The notes beneath the pieces are model-generated. The model did no database searches and was not told the origin of the DNA. It worked only from the letters and a program-made list of their open reading frames with translations. A program made the translations under genes and the position numbers. A stretch of 64,000 bases of DNA from DATBAT01 sp963824805 (GTDB lineage: Bacteria > Acidobacteriota > Terriglobia > Terriglobales > Acidobacteriaceae), in assembly GCA_963824805.1 (NCBI GenBank), contig CAWGQZ010000053.1, forward strand, positions 18,700 to 82,699, in the 5' to 3' direction. The number at the start of each line of letters is the position of its first letter. The stretch's first letter is position 1. Below, one piece after another: positions 24,562-34,232 of this stretch.

Positions 24562-27006
24562 CTACTCGTAAAGCAATACGCCTTCGGTTTCCTTCGACGA
24601 ATCCACCGGCCGATAAAACAGTTTGTTATCGTCCAGGAAGACTTCGATGAACGCCGGCCTGGTTGTGATGGTGCCCTGAATCAGCGCCTCCGACAGCGGG
24701 TCTTCAATGTACTTCTGCAAGGCCCGGCGCAGTGGACGCGCCCCGTAGCTGCGATCAGTCAGCGTCTGGTTAAGAATCCATTTCTTGGCCTCGTCGGTGA
24801 CCGTGACCGTAATCGCCTTCTGCGCCAGGTTCTGGTTGAGCAAGTTAACCATGAGTTCCAGAATCTGGATCAGGTCGCCTTCGGTCAGAGCCATGAAGAG
24901 AATGATTTCATCCAGACGATTCAGGAACTCTGGATTGAAGGTACGTTTGACCTCTTGTTTAACGAGGTCCTCGACCTTCTCCGAGATCATGTCTTCCTTG
25001 CTTGACTGGAAGCCCAGGCCTTCGCGGCGCTGCAGGTGCCGGGCGCCGATGTTCGAAGTCATGATGATGATGGTGTTCTTGAAGTCGACGGTGTTGCCCA
25101 ATCCGTCGGTCAATTGGCCATCTTCAAAGACCTGCAACAGGATGTTGAAGACATCCGGGTGGGCCTTCTCGACTTCGTCCAGCAACACGACCGAGTAAGG
25201 TGCGCGCTTGACGCGTTCTGTGAGCTGGCCACCTTCTTCGTAGCCTACGTATCCCGGAGGCGAACCGATCAGCTTCGAGACCGAGTGTTTCTCCATGAAC
25301 TCGGACATGTCGAAGCGGACCAGCGATTTGTCGCTGCCGAACATGAACTGCGCCAGCGTACGCGCAACTTCAGTTTTGCCAACTCCGGTCGGGCCTAGAA
25401 ACAAAAACGAACCAATCGGACGATTGGGGCTCTTGAGCCCAGCGCGTGAGCGCCGGATGGCGCGAGCAAGAGCGGTGATTGCCTTGTCCTGCGAGATGAT
25501 GCGTTTGTGCAACTCTTCTTCGATGCGGAGCAGCTTCGCCGATTCTTCTTCCTTAATCGAGGTAACGGGCACGCCCGTCCAGCGCGATACCACATCCTCG
25601 ATGTCCTCGCGACCGACAACGCCGGTGGAGGATTCATCGAGGTGGTATTTTTCGCGAAGGGCGCGCAGGTTCTCGCGCTCCTTGCGTTCCTCGTCCGAGT
25701 AGAAGCGCGCCTTCTCGAACTCGTGGTTCGCGATGGCGTTCTCCATACGGTGGACGATGAACTTGATCCGCTTCTGGACTTCAGTGATCTCTTCCGGCAG
25801 CGAAGTTTGACGCAGCTTTACACGGGCGCCAGCTTCATCGACCAAGTCGATAGCCTTGTCTGGCAGAAAACGGTCTGGGATGTAACGGTTCGAATGCGAG
25901 ACCGCGAAGTTTATGGCATCGTCGGTATAGGTGACCGCGTGGAACTTCTCATAACGGTCCTTGATACCGAACAAGATCTTGGTGGCGTCTTCCTCGTTCG
26001 GAGGCGGTACCTTGACAGCCTGGAAGCGGCGCTCGAGCGAGCGGTCTTTCTCGATCGACTTGCGATATTCGCCTGGGGTGGTAGCCCCGATGCACTGAAT
26101 TTCGCCGCGCGAAAGCGCAGGTTTCAGGATGTTGGCAGCATCGAGCGAGCCTTCCGCCGAACCGGCACCAACTAACGTATGTAACTCGTCAATGAAGACG
26201 ATGGAGTTTTGCGACTCCATTAACTCCTTCATGATGGTCTTCAGACGCTCTTCGAATTGCCCACGGTATTTGGTGCCAGCCACGATCAACGAAAGATCGA
26301 GTGCCAGGATGCGCTTGTCGGCGAGGAATGAAGGCACTTCGCCGTCGGCGATACGCTGTGCTAAACCTTCGACGATGGCGGTCTTGCCAACGCCGGGTTC
26401 GCCGATCAGCACCGGGTTGTTCTTGGTGCGGCGGCAGAGGATTTGAACGACGCGCTCCAGCTCGCCGTCGCGGCCCACCAGCGGATCAAGCTGGCTGTCC
26501 ATGGCGGACTGGGTAAGGTCGCGGGAGAATTCGCTCAACAACGAGGATTCTCGTTGCCGTTGGGGTTGCGCTTTTTCCTGGCTGGTACGCGCCAACTCTT
26601 CCCGAATGGTCGAAAGACGCAGTCCGCGCTCGTGCAGAATCTCCGCAGCGAAGCACTTCTCTTCTCTCAGCAAGCCCAGAAGCAAATGTTCTGTACCGAT
26701 GTGTTTATGCGAGAGCCGTTCCGCTTCCTCTGCGGCATAGGCCAAAACGCGCTTGCACTCGTTGCTTAGCGGAAGGTCCACGGAAGTGGAAACCTTCTCC
26801 CGAATCGTGGTGCGGCCTTCAATCTGCTTGCGAATGGATTCGACCGAAGCATGAGAGCGCAAAAAACGATTGGTCAGGGCTTTATCTTCGCGCAACAGTC
26901 CCAGCAGCAAGTGCTCCGTCTCAATGTAGGGAGACCCAAACTGGCTGGCTTCGTAGCGCGCAAAAAAGATTACGCGCCTTGCCTTTTCCGTATAACGTTC
27001 GAACAT
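24562..27006 (-). CDS. clpC: ATP-dependent Clp protease ATPase subunit ClpC
   Basis: 814 aa AAA+ unfoldase of the ClpC/MecB type. Two N-terminal Clp repeats (about 5-145) are followed by D1 (Walker A GEPGVGKT), a short middle domain with a UVR-like segment (MENAIANHEFEKARFYSDEE, about 415-450), and D2 (Walker A GPTGVGKT, then SPPGYVGYEEGGQLTE and LLDEVEKAHPDVFN). The loop GLGF is the ClpP-docking motif, so it should feed a ClpP protease encoded elsewhere. The short middle domain separates it from ClpB disaggregases. A strong sigma-54-like promoter sequence lies about 90 bp upstream. Confidence 0.96.
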   Translation of the reverse strand: MFERYTEKARRVIFFARYEASQFGSPYIETEHLLLGLLREDKALTNRFLRSHASVESIRKQIEGRTTIREKVSTSVDLPLSNECKRVLAYAAEEAERLSHKHIGTEHLLLGLLREEKCFAAEILHERGLRLSTIREELARTSQEKAQPQRQRESSLLSEFSRDLTQSAMDSQLDPLVGRDGELERVVQILCRRTKNNPVLIGEPGVGKTAIVEGLAQRIADGEVPSFLADKRILALDLSLIVAGTKYRGQFEERLKTIMKELMESQNSIVFIDELHTLVGAGSAEGSLDAANILKPALSRGEIQCIGATTPGEYRKSIEKDRSLERRFQAVKVPPPNEEDATKILFGIKDRYEKFHAVTYTDDAINFAVSHSNRYIPDRFLPDKAIDLVDEAGARVKLRQTSLPEEITEVQKRIKFIVHRMENAIANHEFEKARFYSDEERKERENLRALREKYHLDESSTGVVGREDIEDVVSRWTGVPVTSIKEEESAKLLRIEEELHKRIISQDKAITALARAIRRSRAGLKSPNRPIGSFLFLGPTGVGKTEVARTLAQFMFGSDKSLVRFDMSEFMEKHSVSKLIGSPPGYVGYEEGGQLTERVKRAPYSVVLLDEVEKAHPDVFNILLQVFEDGQLTDGLGNTVDFKNTIIIMTSNIGARHLQRREGLGFQSSKEDMISEKVEDLVKQEVKRTFNPEFLNRLDEIILFMALTEGDLIQILELMVNLLNQNLAQKAITVTVTDEAKKWILNQTLTDRSYGARPLRRALQKYIEDPLSEALIQGTITTRPAFIEVFLDDNKLFYRPVDSSKETEGVLLYE

Positions 27007-27310
27007 ATAACCCTTTTCCCCCTGGAAGCTCTCGTTGGGCGCTTACTCCGCTCTTCCGGCCTACCCTAGCGGGAACCTGTTACCCTACCCTATTATGCAA
27101 TCAAAGTGCCAACAATCCCTAGCACCCAAAGTCTACTCCCAGAAACGACAGCGCTATTACTAAAGATACCTATGGTTTGCAGTCTGCGCACCCGTCTGCA
27201 GCCAACGCGCACCAAAAGTGCCACTTAGTTAAACCCGATTCTTCCCCACTAGTCGTTGTTCCAGGCCAAGGATCAACGCCCAATGGCTCGCTTCTACGCC
27301 TTTCATTCAC
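27007..27310. other. Intergenic region between clpC and the LolD-like gene
   Basis: 304 bp without a recognisable gene. The part next to clpC holds the leader and the sigma-54-like element at 27096-27111. The rest (27121-27310) shows no open frame with family resemblance and no clear hairpin. Confidence 0.7.
27096..27111 (-). promoter_or_regulatory. Sigma-54-type (-24/-12) promoter of clpC
   Basis: The minus strand reads TGGCACTTTGATTGCA: TGGCAC, five bases, TTGCA. This fits the RpoN consensus TGGCAC-N5-TTGCA with the GG and GC doublets exactly 12 bases apart. It lies about 90 bp before the clpC start codon and nothing else is downstream. It is a sequence match only; no enhancer-binding activator gene is near. 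Confidence 0.65.
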
Positions 27311-28045
27311 TCATACCGGAAGCGAATCCGGGACCGCTTCCTCAACTTGTCCTCCCTGCAACCGCAATACACGATGGCATTTGCGGGCAAAAGAGAAATT
27401 GTGGGTAGCGATTAGAGAGGTCAACTGATAATCGCGATGCAGCCGCGCAATCAATTCAAAAACTGAGTCCGCGGTACGGGTGTCGAGATCGCCCGTAGGT
27501 TCATCTGCCAATAGCAGCTTCGGCTTGGTGATGAGTGCCCGGGCCAGTGCGACCCTCTGCTGTTCTCCCCCGGAAAGCTCTCCCGAGCGATGATGAGAAC
27601 GTGCTGAAAGCCCCACTTCCTGGAGCCATCGGGAAGCGTCTTTCTGCGCTTCCTGAGGAGAACTTTCGCGCAAAAGAAGCGGCATGGCCACATTTTCCAG
27701 AGCCGTAAATTCTGGGAGAAGATAGTGGAATTGCCAAACAAAGCCGATTTCGCGGTTACGAAACTCGGCAGCGCCATCCTCAGACAGCGACCCTAACCGT
27801 AAGTTGGCGCAGTATACGTCACCCGCCGAAGGTCTATCAAGCGCCCCCAGAATGTGCAGCAGAGTGCTTTTTCCCGAGCCAGATTCGCCGACAATGGCCA
27901 CCATTTCCCCGGACGCCACTTGGAATGAAAGGTTTTCAAAGAGCACCAAATCCGATCCGCCAGAGCGGAATGCCTTTTTTAATCCTTCGACTCGTAATAG
28001 TTCTTCCCGCTTACTTAGATGCACTTCACCCCCTTCTGGGAGCAA
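27311..28045 (-). CDS. lolD: LolD-like lipoprotein-release ABC transporter ATPase
   Basis: 244 aa ABC ATPase. Walker A is GESGSGKSTLL, the family segment VAMPLLLRESS follows the Q-loop (VWQFHYLLPEFTALENV), the signature is LSGGEQQRVALARAL and Walker B is LLLADEPTGDLD. It belongs to the LolD/MacB/FtsE group and the LLPEFTALENV segment fits LolD best. With the LolE-like permease upstream on the same strand it should drive lipoprotein transfer from the inner membrane to the outer membrane. The 221 bp gap between the two genes is unusually wide for lolCDE. Confidence 0.9.
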   Translation of the reverse strand: MLPEGGEVHLSKREELLRVEGLKKAFRSGGSDLVLFENLSFQVASGEMVAIVGESGSGKSTLLHILGALDRPSAGDVYCANLRLGSLSEDGAAEFRNREIGFVWQFHYLLPEFTALENVAMPLLLRESSPQEAQKDASRWLQEVGLSARSHHRSGELSGGEQQRVALARALITKPKLLLADEPTGDLDTRTADSVFELIARLHRDYQLTSLIATHNFSFARKCHRVLRLQGGQVEEAVPDSLPV

Positions 28046-28266
28046 GTTTCACCGCTGATTGAACGCGGTAAGTCGAAGGTTGTTCCGCCCCAAATATTTA
28101 TAGCGAGCGGGCTTCCCGGTTCGGAAATCGTTCCCTGAGAAGTCATATTTCTTCGGTGAAATCTCATATTAATCTTTCTGACGTTCCTCATCCAAGCGAA
28201 AGACTGGCAGAGCGCAGCTTCGAGATGCCAAAAAGGGGTTGAAGGTGACAGAAACGGAGCGAGAGG

Positions 28267-29592
28267 TCACTCGTATCTGAGTGCCTCTGCCGGAAGAATG
28301 CGTGCAGCCGACCAGGATGGGTAAAGCGTAGCGATTAAAGAGACTCCAACTGCCACAAACCCTACAAGGACGCCGTCTATGGCGCGGGAGGCGAAAGGCA
28401 CATAGTCGATTGAGTAGACCTCAGGAGCAAGGGACAACAGATGGTAGTGGCCGCCGAACCAGGAGAGTGCGTAACCAAGAATCAGCCCGATGGCAGTGCC
28501 GATTATCCCAATCAAAGCGCCTTGGGCGATGAACATACGGCGAACCTGCGACTTGCGGGCTCCCATCGACATCAGAACCGCAATATCACGGGTCTTCTCC
28601 ATCACCATCATGGTGAGTGAAATAAGGATGTTGAGCGCGGCCACAAAGACGATGAGACCGATGGTGATGAACGTCACCAACTTCTCCAGGCGCAAGGCGT
28701 GAAAAAGAGCTTTATTCTGCTCCATCCAGTTAGTCGTCATGTAGCCGGAGCCGGCGGCCTTCTCCAATTCATTCCCAATCTTGTCGGCTTGGTAGATGTC
28801 GTCCAGCTTGAATTCCAGCACTGCGACTAGATCGCCCAGTCCAAACATGCGCTGCGCATCCGACAGCCGGGTAAAGGCCCATGTGCTGTCGGAGTCGTAG
28901 AAGCCAAAGTTGAAGATACCAACCACGCGAAAGCGGTTGTATTTGGGGACAAGACCGAAGGGCGTCAACTCTCCCTGAGGACTTGTTACCAGCACAGACG
29001 AACCAACCGTCGCTCCAAGGTCATCCGCCATCTCTTTACCGAGAACAATGGGAGGCATGGCAGCAAGGCGTTGCTGGACGCCCTGGAGGGAAGAAGGGGA
29101 TTGGACCCCGGTGTTTCCATAGCCCGGTTGGCCAGTCTGGGTATCTCCCGTCCCATGGCTCGGAGTTTCTTCCAGCGCCTCCGCCGAACCAAACTTCACG
29201 CTGTTGAGAAGAGTGCTGACGTTGCGCTCGTACGAGGGGATCATTCCTTTAAGCACCGCGCCGCGCGCCCGTGGACCACGGGAGATCAACACTTGCTCAA
29301 ATACCGCTGGAGCGGCGGCCACCACATGCGGTTGCCTGCTAAGGCGCTCGAGAAGTGGCTTCCAGTCCCGAATACCGTCATCCTGTACACGGATCAGATT
29401 AACGTTGGAGGTGGAACCGAGCAGGCGGTCCTGCAGGTCCTGACGAAAACCATTGTTGATGGCGAGAGCGACCACCAGCGAGGCAACCCCGGCAGCGACC
29501 CCAGCTATGGAAATACCGGTGATGATGCCGATCACGGCTTGCCGGCGTTTCGCCCGGAGATATCGCGAAGCGATAAAAAATTCGAAACGCAT
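28267..29592 (-). CDS. lolE: LolC/LolE-type lipoprotein-releasing system permease
   Basis: 441 aa. One N-terminal membrane helix begins after MRFEFFIASRYLRAKRRQAV (the LolC/E signature start), a large periplasmic domain follows (about 50-300) and three C-terminal helices complete an FtsX-like fold (FITIGLIVFVAALNILISLT; MSMGARKSQVRRMFIAQGAL). The LolE-like protein most likely forms a homodimer or LolF-type complex, because no second permease gene is adjacent. It shares direction with lolD downstream. Its periplasmic domain contains a Gly/Thr/Gln-rich insert near residue 150. Confidence 0.92.
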   Translation of the reverse strand: MRFEFFIASRYLRAKRRQAVIGIITGISIAGVAAGVASLVVALAINNGFRQDLQDRLLGSTSNVNLIRVQDDGIRDWKPLLERLSRQPHVVAAAPAVFEQVLISRGPRARGAVLKGMIPSYERNVSTLLNSVKFGSAEALEETPSHGTGDTQTGQPGYGNTGVQSPSSLQGVQQRLAAMPPIVLGKEMADDLGATVGSSVLVTSPQGELTPFGLVPKYNRFRVVGIFNFGFYDSDSTWAFTRLSDAQRMFGLGDLVAVLEFKLDDIYQADKIGNELEKAAGSGYMTTNWMEQNKALFHALRLEKLVTFITIGLIVFVAALNILISLTMMVMEKTRDIAVLMSMGARKSQVRRMFIAQGALIGIIGTAIGLILGYALSWFGGHYHLLSLAPEVYSIDYVPFASRAIDGVLVGFVAVGVSLIATLYPSWSAARILPAEALRYE

Positions 29593-29705
29593 GGGGTAAA
29601 CAAATTATACGGGTGAACTCCTCGCACTGCTGTTGTTCGCACACTGTTAATGCCCCTTCCTGCAATTCCATCCCCCGCGATCAATCAGATTGACTGGCCC
29701 TGGCG

Positions 29706-32213
29706 ATGGCCTTAAACTCCGAGGTCGGCGGGAGGCAGATGTTCGATCTCGCTCAACACATCGGCACAACTCTTCGCCAGGTGCGGCGCGCACCAGGCCT
29801 AAGCCTCACTGTCATCCTGACGCTGGCGCTGGGAATCGGGTCAACCACCGCAGTTTTCTCGCTAGTCGAAGGCATTCTGCTAAAACCGCTGCCGTTCAAG
29901 AACCCGGAACGGTTGGTCGTCATGGGTGATCACGTTGGCGAGGGTCTGAGCACGCCGGTCACGGCTCGAGAAATCGGTCTGTATTCCTCCGAAATCAAGG
30001 CATTCGATTCGATGGGCGGCTTCGCTGACGTCACCTACGAGCTATCAGGTGGGGATGTACCCGAGGAGGTCGCGGCTGCACGCTTTACCGCCGGGGTTTT
30101 TCACACTCTGGGAGTTGAACCGATTCGCGGGCGTGTCTTTTCCCAGCAAGAAGAGGAGTCACACCAGTCGGTTGCCGTCATCAGTTACTCCTTGTGGAAT
30201 GACCGGTATCAAAGCTCGCCTGACATTTTAAAGAAAACGATCTCGCTCGACCGGAAATCCTACTCGATCATCGGCGTAATGCCGCCAGACTTTGAATTCC
30301 CGGCGCAGTCCGGATTGTTCAATCAAACCAAACTTTGGGTCCCGATGAGTCTCACGCCGCAAGAACTCTCGGAAGAACACGCTGGGTACTGGGGATACCA
30401 GATGATCGCGCGGCTTCGCAACGGCGTCAGTTCGAATATGGCAGAAAAAGACGTGGACCGCGTTGCAAAGCTGGTCATGAAGGATTTTCCCCCTGCGCTC
30501 TCCGCAATTCACATTCGTGGAGGTGTGACTCCGCTGCTCGAGGATACCGTCGGCGGTGTTCGCCCCGCGCTACGCGCGTTGTTCGGTGCGGTAACGGTTG
30601 TATTACTCATTGCCTGCGTCAATGTAGCCGGCCTGTTGACGGTGAGAGCAATTCGCAGACGCCGGGAGTACGCCCTTCGCTTGGCCTTGGGCGCGCGGTT
30701 TGGGGCGATTATTCGCGAAGCCGTCATCGAAGGCCTGGCGCTCAGCATCCCGGGAGGCTTACTAGGTCTGGGATTTGCTACCGCGATCATCATGGTTGCC
30801 CCGAATTTATTGCCCGCCTTCCTGCCACGTCTGTCGTCCATTGCTCTGGATGTCCGGGTAGTAATGTTCGCCATCGGCGCCACCCTGTTAACCGGGGTCC
30901 TGTGCAGTCTGGCGCCAGCCTTTGCCGCGCTGCATACGATACCGATGCACAGTCTGAAGGAAGGTGGACGAACTGAAACAGACGCCTCCGGTCAACGGTG
31001 GCTTCGTTCCGGACTTATCGTCGCCGAGATTGCGGTTGCCTTGGTGTTGCTGACGGTGGCGGGGGTTTTCCTCCGCAGCTTCCAGAAGATGCGGGCAGTG
31101 GATCCTGGATTTCGCCCCGAGCACGCAGTAACAGCAAGTTATCGATTGCCACTGAATCAATACTCCACCGACCGCGCAGTTGAAAATTTCAATCGAGCGA
31201 TTCTCGACCGGCTTGAGCCTACCCCAGGAGTCACTGCGGTTGGAATCACGTCGGCCTTGCCGGCATCTGGATTTTCACCGGAAACCGCCTACACGCTGGA
31301 GGGACGGTCCGACGAAAGTTGGAAGCTGGAATTCGCCGGCTTCGCGATCACCGACGGCGACTATTTCCATGCCATCGGCATACCGTTGCTTGACGGCCGT
31401 TACTTCACCCCAGAGGATCGGGCGAACTCACCTCTGGTGATCATTGTCAACCAATCCATGGCAAGGCATTGCTGGCCAGGACAAAGTGCCATCGGAAAGC
31501 GGCTGCACGTGGGTAGCCCTCAAAAGCGGCTGCCCTGGGTGACGGTGATTGGCGTGGTTGCCGATACCAGGTTCGGCGCCCGCGACGAACCGGTCATAAG
31601 TCAATGGTTCGCACCCGAGTCACAGCCCGCCACGCTTGATGGCTATGGTTCCGCCGGCAAGTTGTCGGACGCCGCCGGCGGGAACATCACGATCCGGTCT
31701 AAACTCCCTGCCCAGCAAATCACTCAGATTCTTCGTTCGGTTATGTCCGAAATCGATCCCATGCTGGCGCTCGAACAGGTGCAGACCATGGAGGCGGTGA
31801 TTTCCAGTACCGAAGCCCCGCGGAGATTCAACACCTATCTCATCACCGGTTTCGCAGCTGGGGCGCTGTTGCTTACCATCACCGGCATTTATGCGGTGGT
31901 TGCATTTTCGGTCTCACTGCGGACCCAAGAAATTGCTATCCGGATGGCTATGGGGGCACAGCGGATTAGCATCGCCAGGCTGGTACTGCTTTCCGGAGCG
32001 AAGATCGCGGCCTTCGGCTGCGCCACGGGCCTCCTCGCTTCGATGGCGGTGGCGAGAATTGTCACTTCGTTCCTCTTCGAGGTTAGCCCATTTGATCCAC
32101 TGGTCTATGCTCTGGCATCCGTCACCATCATCGTGGTGGCGCTGCTTGCGTCCTCTCTCCCCGCCATGCGAGCGGCGGCCGCCGATCCGATGGACGCATT
32201 GAAGTCGAACTAG
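29706..32213 (+). CDS. Large MacB/FtsX-type ABC transporter permease (acidobacterial ADOP-like)
   Basis: 835 aa, with the two-module architecture common in Acidobacteriota: helix 1 (LSLTVILTLALGIGSTTAVF), a MacB periplasmic core domain (about 60-265), three helices with an FtsX motif (about 290-420), then a second set with another periplasmic domain (about 460-690) and three final helices with QEIAIRMAMGAQRISIARLV. No ATPase domain. The start may be 29739 (MFDLAQHIG), since 29706 lacks a clear ribosome site. These permeases are thought to export or sense envelope-acting compounds with an ATPase encoded elsewhere. It is divergent from lolE. Confidence 0.88.
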   Translation: MALNSEVGGRQMFDLAQHIGTTLRQVRRAPGLSLTVILTLALGIGSTTAVFSLVEGILLKPLPFKNPERLVVMGDHVGEGLSTPVTAREIGLYSSEIKAFDSMGGFADVTYELSGGDVPEEVAAARFTAGVFHTLGVEPIRGRVFSQQEEESHQSVAVISYSLWNDRYQSSPDILKKTISLDRKSYSIIGVMPPDFEFPAQSGLFNQTKLWVPMSLTPQELSEEHAGYWGYQMIARLRNGVSSNMAEKDVDRVAKLVMKDFPPALSAIHIRGGVTPLLEDTVGGVRPALRALFGAVTVVLLIACVNVAGLLTVRAIRRRREYALRLALGARFGAIIREAVIEGLALSIPGGLLGLGFATAIIMVAPNLLPAFLPRLSSIALDVRVVMFAIGATLLTGVLCSLAPAFAALHTIPMHSLKEGGRTETDASGQRWLRSGLIVAEIAVALVLLTVAGVFLRSFQKMRAVDPGFRPEHAVTASYRLPLNQYSTDRAVENFNRAILDRLEPTPGVTAVGITSALPASGFSPETAYTLEGRSDESWKLEFAGFAITDGDYFHAIGIPLLDGRYFTPEDRANSPLVIIVNQSMARHCWPGQSAIGKRLHVGSPQKRLPWVTVIGVVADTRFGARDEPVISQWFAPESQPATLDGYGSAGKLSDAAGGNITIRSKLPAQQITQILRSVMSEIDPMLALEQVQTMEAVISSTEAPRRFNTYLITGFAAGALLLTITGIYAVVAFSVSLRTQEIAIRMAMGAQRISIARLVLLSGAKIAAFGCATGLLASMAVARIVTSFLFEVSPFDPLVYALASVTIIVVALLASSLPAMRAAAADPMDALKSN

Positions 32214-32852
32214 GAGCTTGCTCCATTGGCTCAACGATGATGTTCTTTCGCGCGGTTGCCAGCAATTCGTCAGTAAGTCCCGGGCGGATTTCCTGCGATA
32301 TCTTTCCCGCGAACTTGTTAAGCGCGATATCGTCGGCGTAAATGATCATCAACTCCTTCCGTTTGCTCCGATCCAGAAGGTGCACCAGACGGAGATAAAA
32401 CATCGACTCCGGCATACGGTAACCCTTCGCCGTGATAAGGCTCATGACGTGGTCGATATCGCAACCCGCTCGCATTGTCGCGCTCGTTTTTGTTGCCCAG
32501 ATATCTACGTAAAAGTCCATTCCGCCGAGGTTCGCGTGCTTGGGTGAGGCATATGTATGTTGCAATTCGGGACGGCTCGGCAAGTACCCTTCGAACTGAA
32601 CCCAGTAAAGCCTACGGACTTTTTGCCGCTTGTCGGCCTCGACAAATGCGTGCAGTTCGCAATCCTGCCAGTGCCGTACAGCACCCAGCGGTCGGCACCT
32701 ACGTAGTAGTGCCCGGTCGCGGGTAGCTGAATTCTCACCTTAGGATTCGCTGCAGACCGAATGACGTTACCCTTCACCTCCCGCTCGGGAGGTGAGGTTT
32801 GCGCGACAAGGAGCTCGCAACACAAAATTGCAACACCAATTTGTCCAAACAT
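32128..32852 (-). pseudogene. Secreted hypothetical protein, split by a frameshift
   Basis: The frame from 32852 starts with a signal peptide-like segment (VGVAILCCELLVAQTS-type; here IGVAILCCELLVAQTSPPE) and reads ATGHYYVGADRWVLYGT, then goes out of frame. One extra base at the single G at 32671 restores a continuous protein: WQDCELHAFVEADKRQKVRR, LYWVQFEGYLPSRPEL, then MDFYVDIWATKTSATM and ESMFYLRLVHLLDRSKRKEL. The corrected product is about 240 aa with no motif I recognise; it has an unusual density of aromatic and charged residues. The 3' end overlaps the convergent permease gene by 86 bp, and the true end may have been lost. Confidence 0.65.
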
Positions 32853-32918
32853 GCTTGCCTCCGCTTGGATTGCACCAAATCAGGTGCAGCCAATTCCCTT
32901 CTGGATTGATGCCTGCAA

Positions 32919-34202
32919 ATGACCCCTATTCTGGATCACGGTACAATCGAAACAAAGATGCTCGAGACCGAGAAACCTGCAAGAGCCACGCGGGCCGCAT
33001 TTTCCTATCCTGGGTTCACGCTGTTTGAGTCCGCCCGATTCTTCATGGTGGCATCACTGGAAATGCAGTCCGTCGCAGTGGGCTGGCAGGTTTACGAAAT
33101 CACTCGCAAGGCTCTCGATCTGGGATTGGTGGGCTTGGCGCAATTTCTTCCTGGAATTGTGTTGTTCTTGCTTGCCGGCCATGCCGCTGACCGGTTCAAC
33201 CGGCGTAAGGTTCTGATCGTCTGTTATCTCGGATTTGCACTCTGCTCCGCAGCATTGCTCTTGCTTACCTGGGGCAATATGGGTTCGGTGCGACCGATCT
33301 ACGCAATCTTGATCCTGCTGGGGGTAGTGCGGTCGTTTAATGGACCCTCCGCGCGCGCGCTGTTGCCGCAACTGGTTTCAGAAGAGCACTTCCCGAACGC
33401 AGTGGCATGGAACGCAATCGTATTTCAAGCTGCGACTATTCTGGGCCCTGCGCTCGGCGGAGTGCTCTACGCGTCTTCGCATGGGCCAACGTCCGTCTAT
33501 GCCGCTTCAATCGTCACTTCTCTCGCGGCCATGCTCTCGATGCTTAGAATTCAAGCCAAACCCCAGGTCCGGCCGCTGGAAGAGATCAGTCTGCGAACAG
33601 TGTTTGCGGGATTCCGCTACATCTGGGAACAGAAGGTAATCCTGGGATCGATTTCTCTCGACCTGTTTGCGGTGCTACTGGGCGGAGCAGTGGCTCTGCT
33701 GCCGGTATTTGCAAGGGAGATTCTCAGAACCGGACCGTGGGGACTGGGCCTGCTGCGAACAGCGCCGGCGATTGGCGCGGGAGCAATGGCGATGTTACTG
33801 GCGCATCGTCCGCTAAGGCGCAAGATTGGCGTCACTATGTTATGGGCGGTGGCGGGCTTCGGAGTCTTCACCATCGTCTTCGGAATCTCGCACAGTCTTG
33901 TGCTCTCGCTGATCGCGCTCACCCTAGCCGGAGCATCGGACATGATTAGCGTGGTGATTCGCGGAACGCTGGTACAGATCGCCACGCCGGACGAAATGCG
34001 CGGGCGGGTAAATGCCGTAGATATGGTGTTCGTCGGAGCTTCGAACGAACTAGGAGAATTTGAGTCCGGGCTCACCGCCCACTGGTTCGGAGCAGTTCCA
34101 GCTGTGATTCTGGGTGGCGTGGGGACCTTGATTGTGATCGGGATCTGGGCCTGGCGTTTTCCCGAACTGCGGAGAGCAGATCAGCTGACGAGTCAAGGAT
34201 AG
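32919..34202 (+). CDS. MFS transporter, EntS/MFS_3-like exporter
   Basis: 427 aa with about twelve membrane helices. The N-terminal half shows WQVYEITRKALDLGLVGLAQ and the loop 2-3 motif GHAADRFNRRKVL typical of MFS exporters; VVRSFNGPSARALLPQLV fits the enterobactin-exporter-like group. The second half includes LVQIATPDEMRGRVNAVDMVFVGASNELG. The start may be at 32958 (MLETEKP). Substrate unknown. It ends in a GC-rich hairpin facing the convergent beta-propeller gene. Confidence 0.88.
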   Translation: MTPILDHGTIETKMLETEKPARATRAAFSYPGFTLFESARFFMVASLEMQSVAVGWQVYEITRKALDLGLVGLAQFLPGIVLFLLAGHAADRFNRRKVLIVCYLGFALCSAALLLLTWGNMGSVRPIYAILILLGVVRSFNGPSARALLPQLVSEEHFPNAVAWNAIVFQAATILGPALGGVLYASSHGPTSVYAASIVTSLAAMLSMLRIQAKPQVRPLEEISLRTVFAGFRYIWEQKVILGSISLDLFAVLLGGAVALLPVFAREILRTGPWGLGLLRTAPAIGAGAMAMLLAHRPLRRKIGVTMLWAVAGFGVFTIVFGISHSLVLSLIALTLAGASDMISVVIRGTLVQIATPDEMRGRVNAVDMVFVGASNELGEFESGLTAHWFGAVPAVILGGVGTLIVIGIWAWRFPELRRADQLTSQG

Positions 34203-34221
34203 GCGGGCGAGGGCGCCCGCC
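34202..34221. terminator. GC-rich hairpin between convergent genes
   Basis: GGCGGGCG pairs with CGCCCGCC around AGGG, exactly in the 30 bp between the MFS stop and the propeller gene stop. There is no T run, so terminator function is uncertain; the site would serve both directions. Confidence 0.45.
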
Positions 34222-34232
34222 CAGTCATCAAT

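Noticed and set aside
25507..26175. Plus-strand frame (222 aa) over clpC
   Set aside because: Antisense shadow of the ClpC coding sequence.
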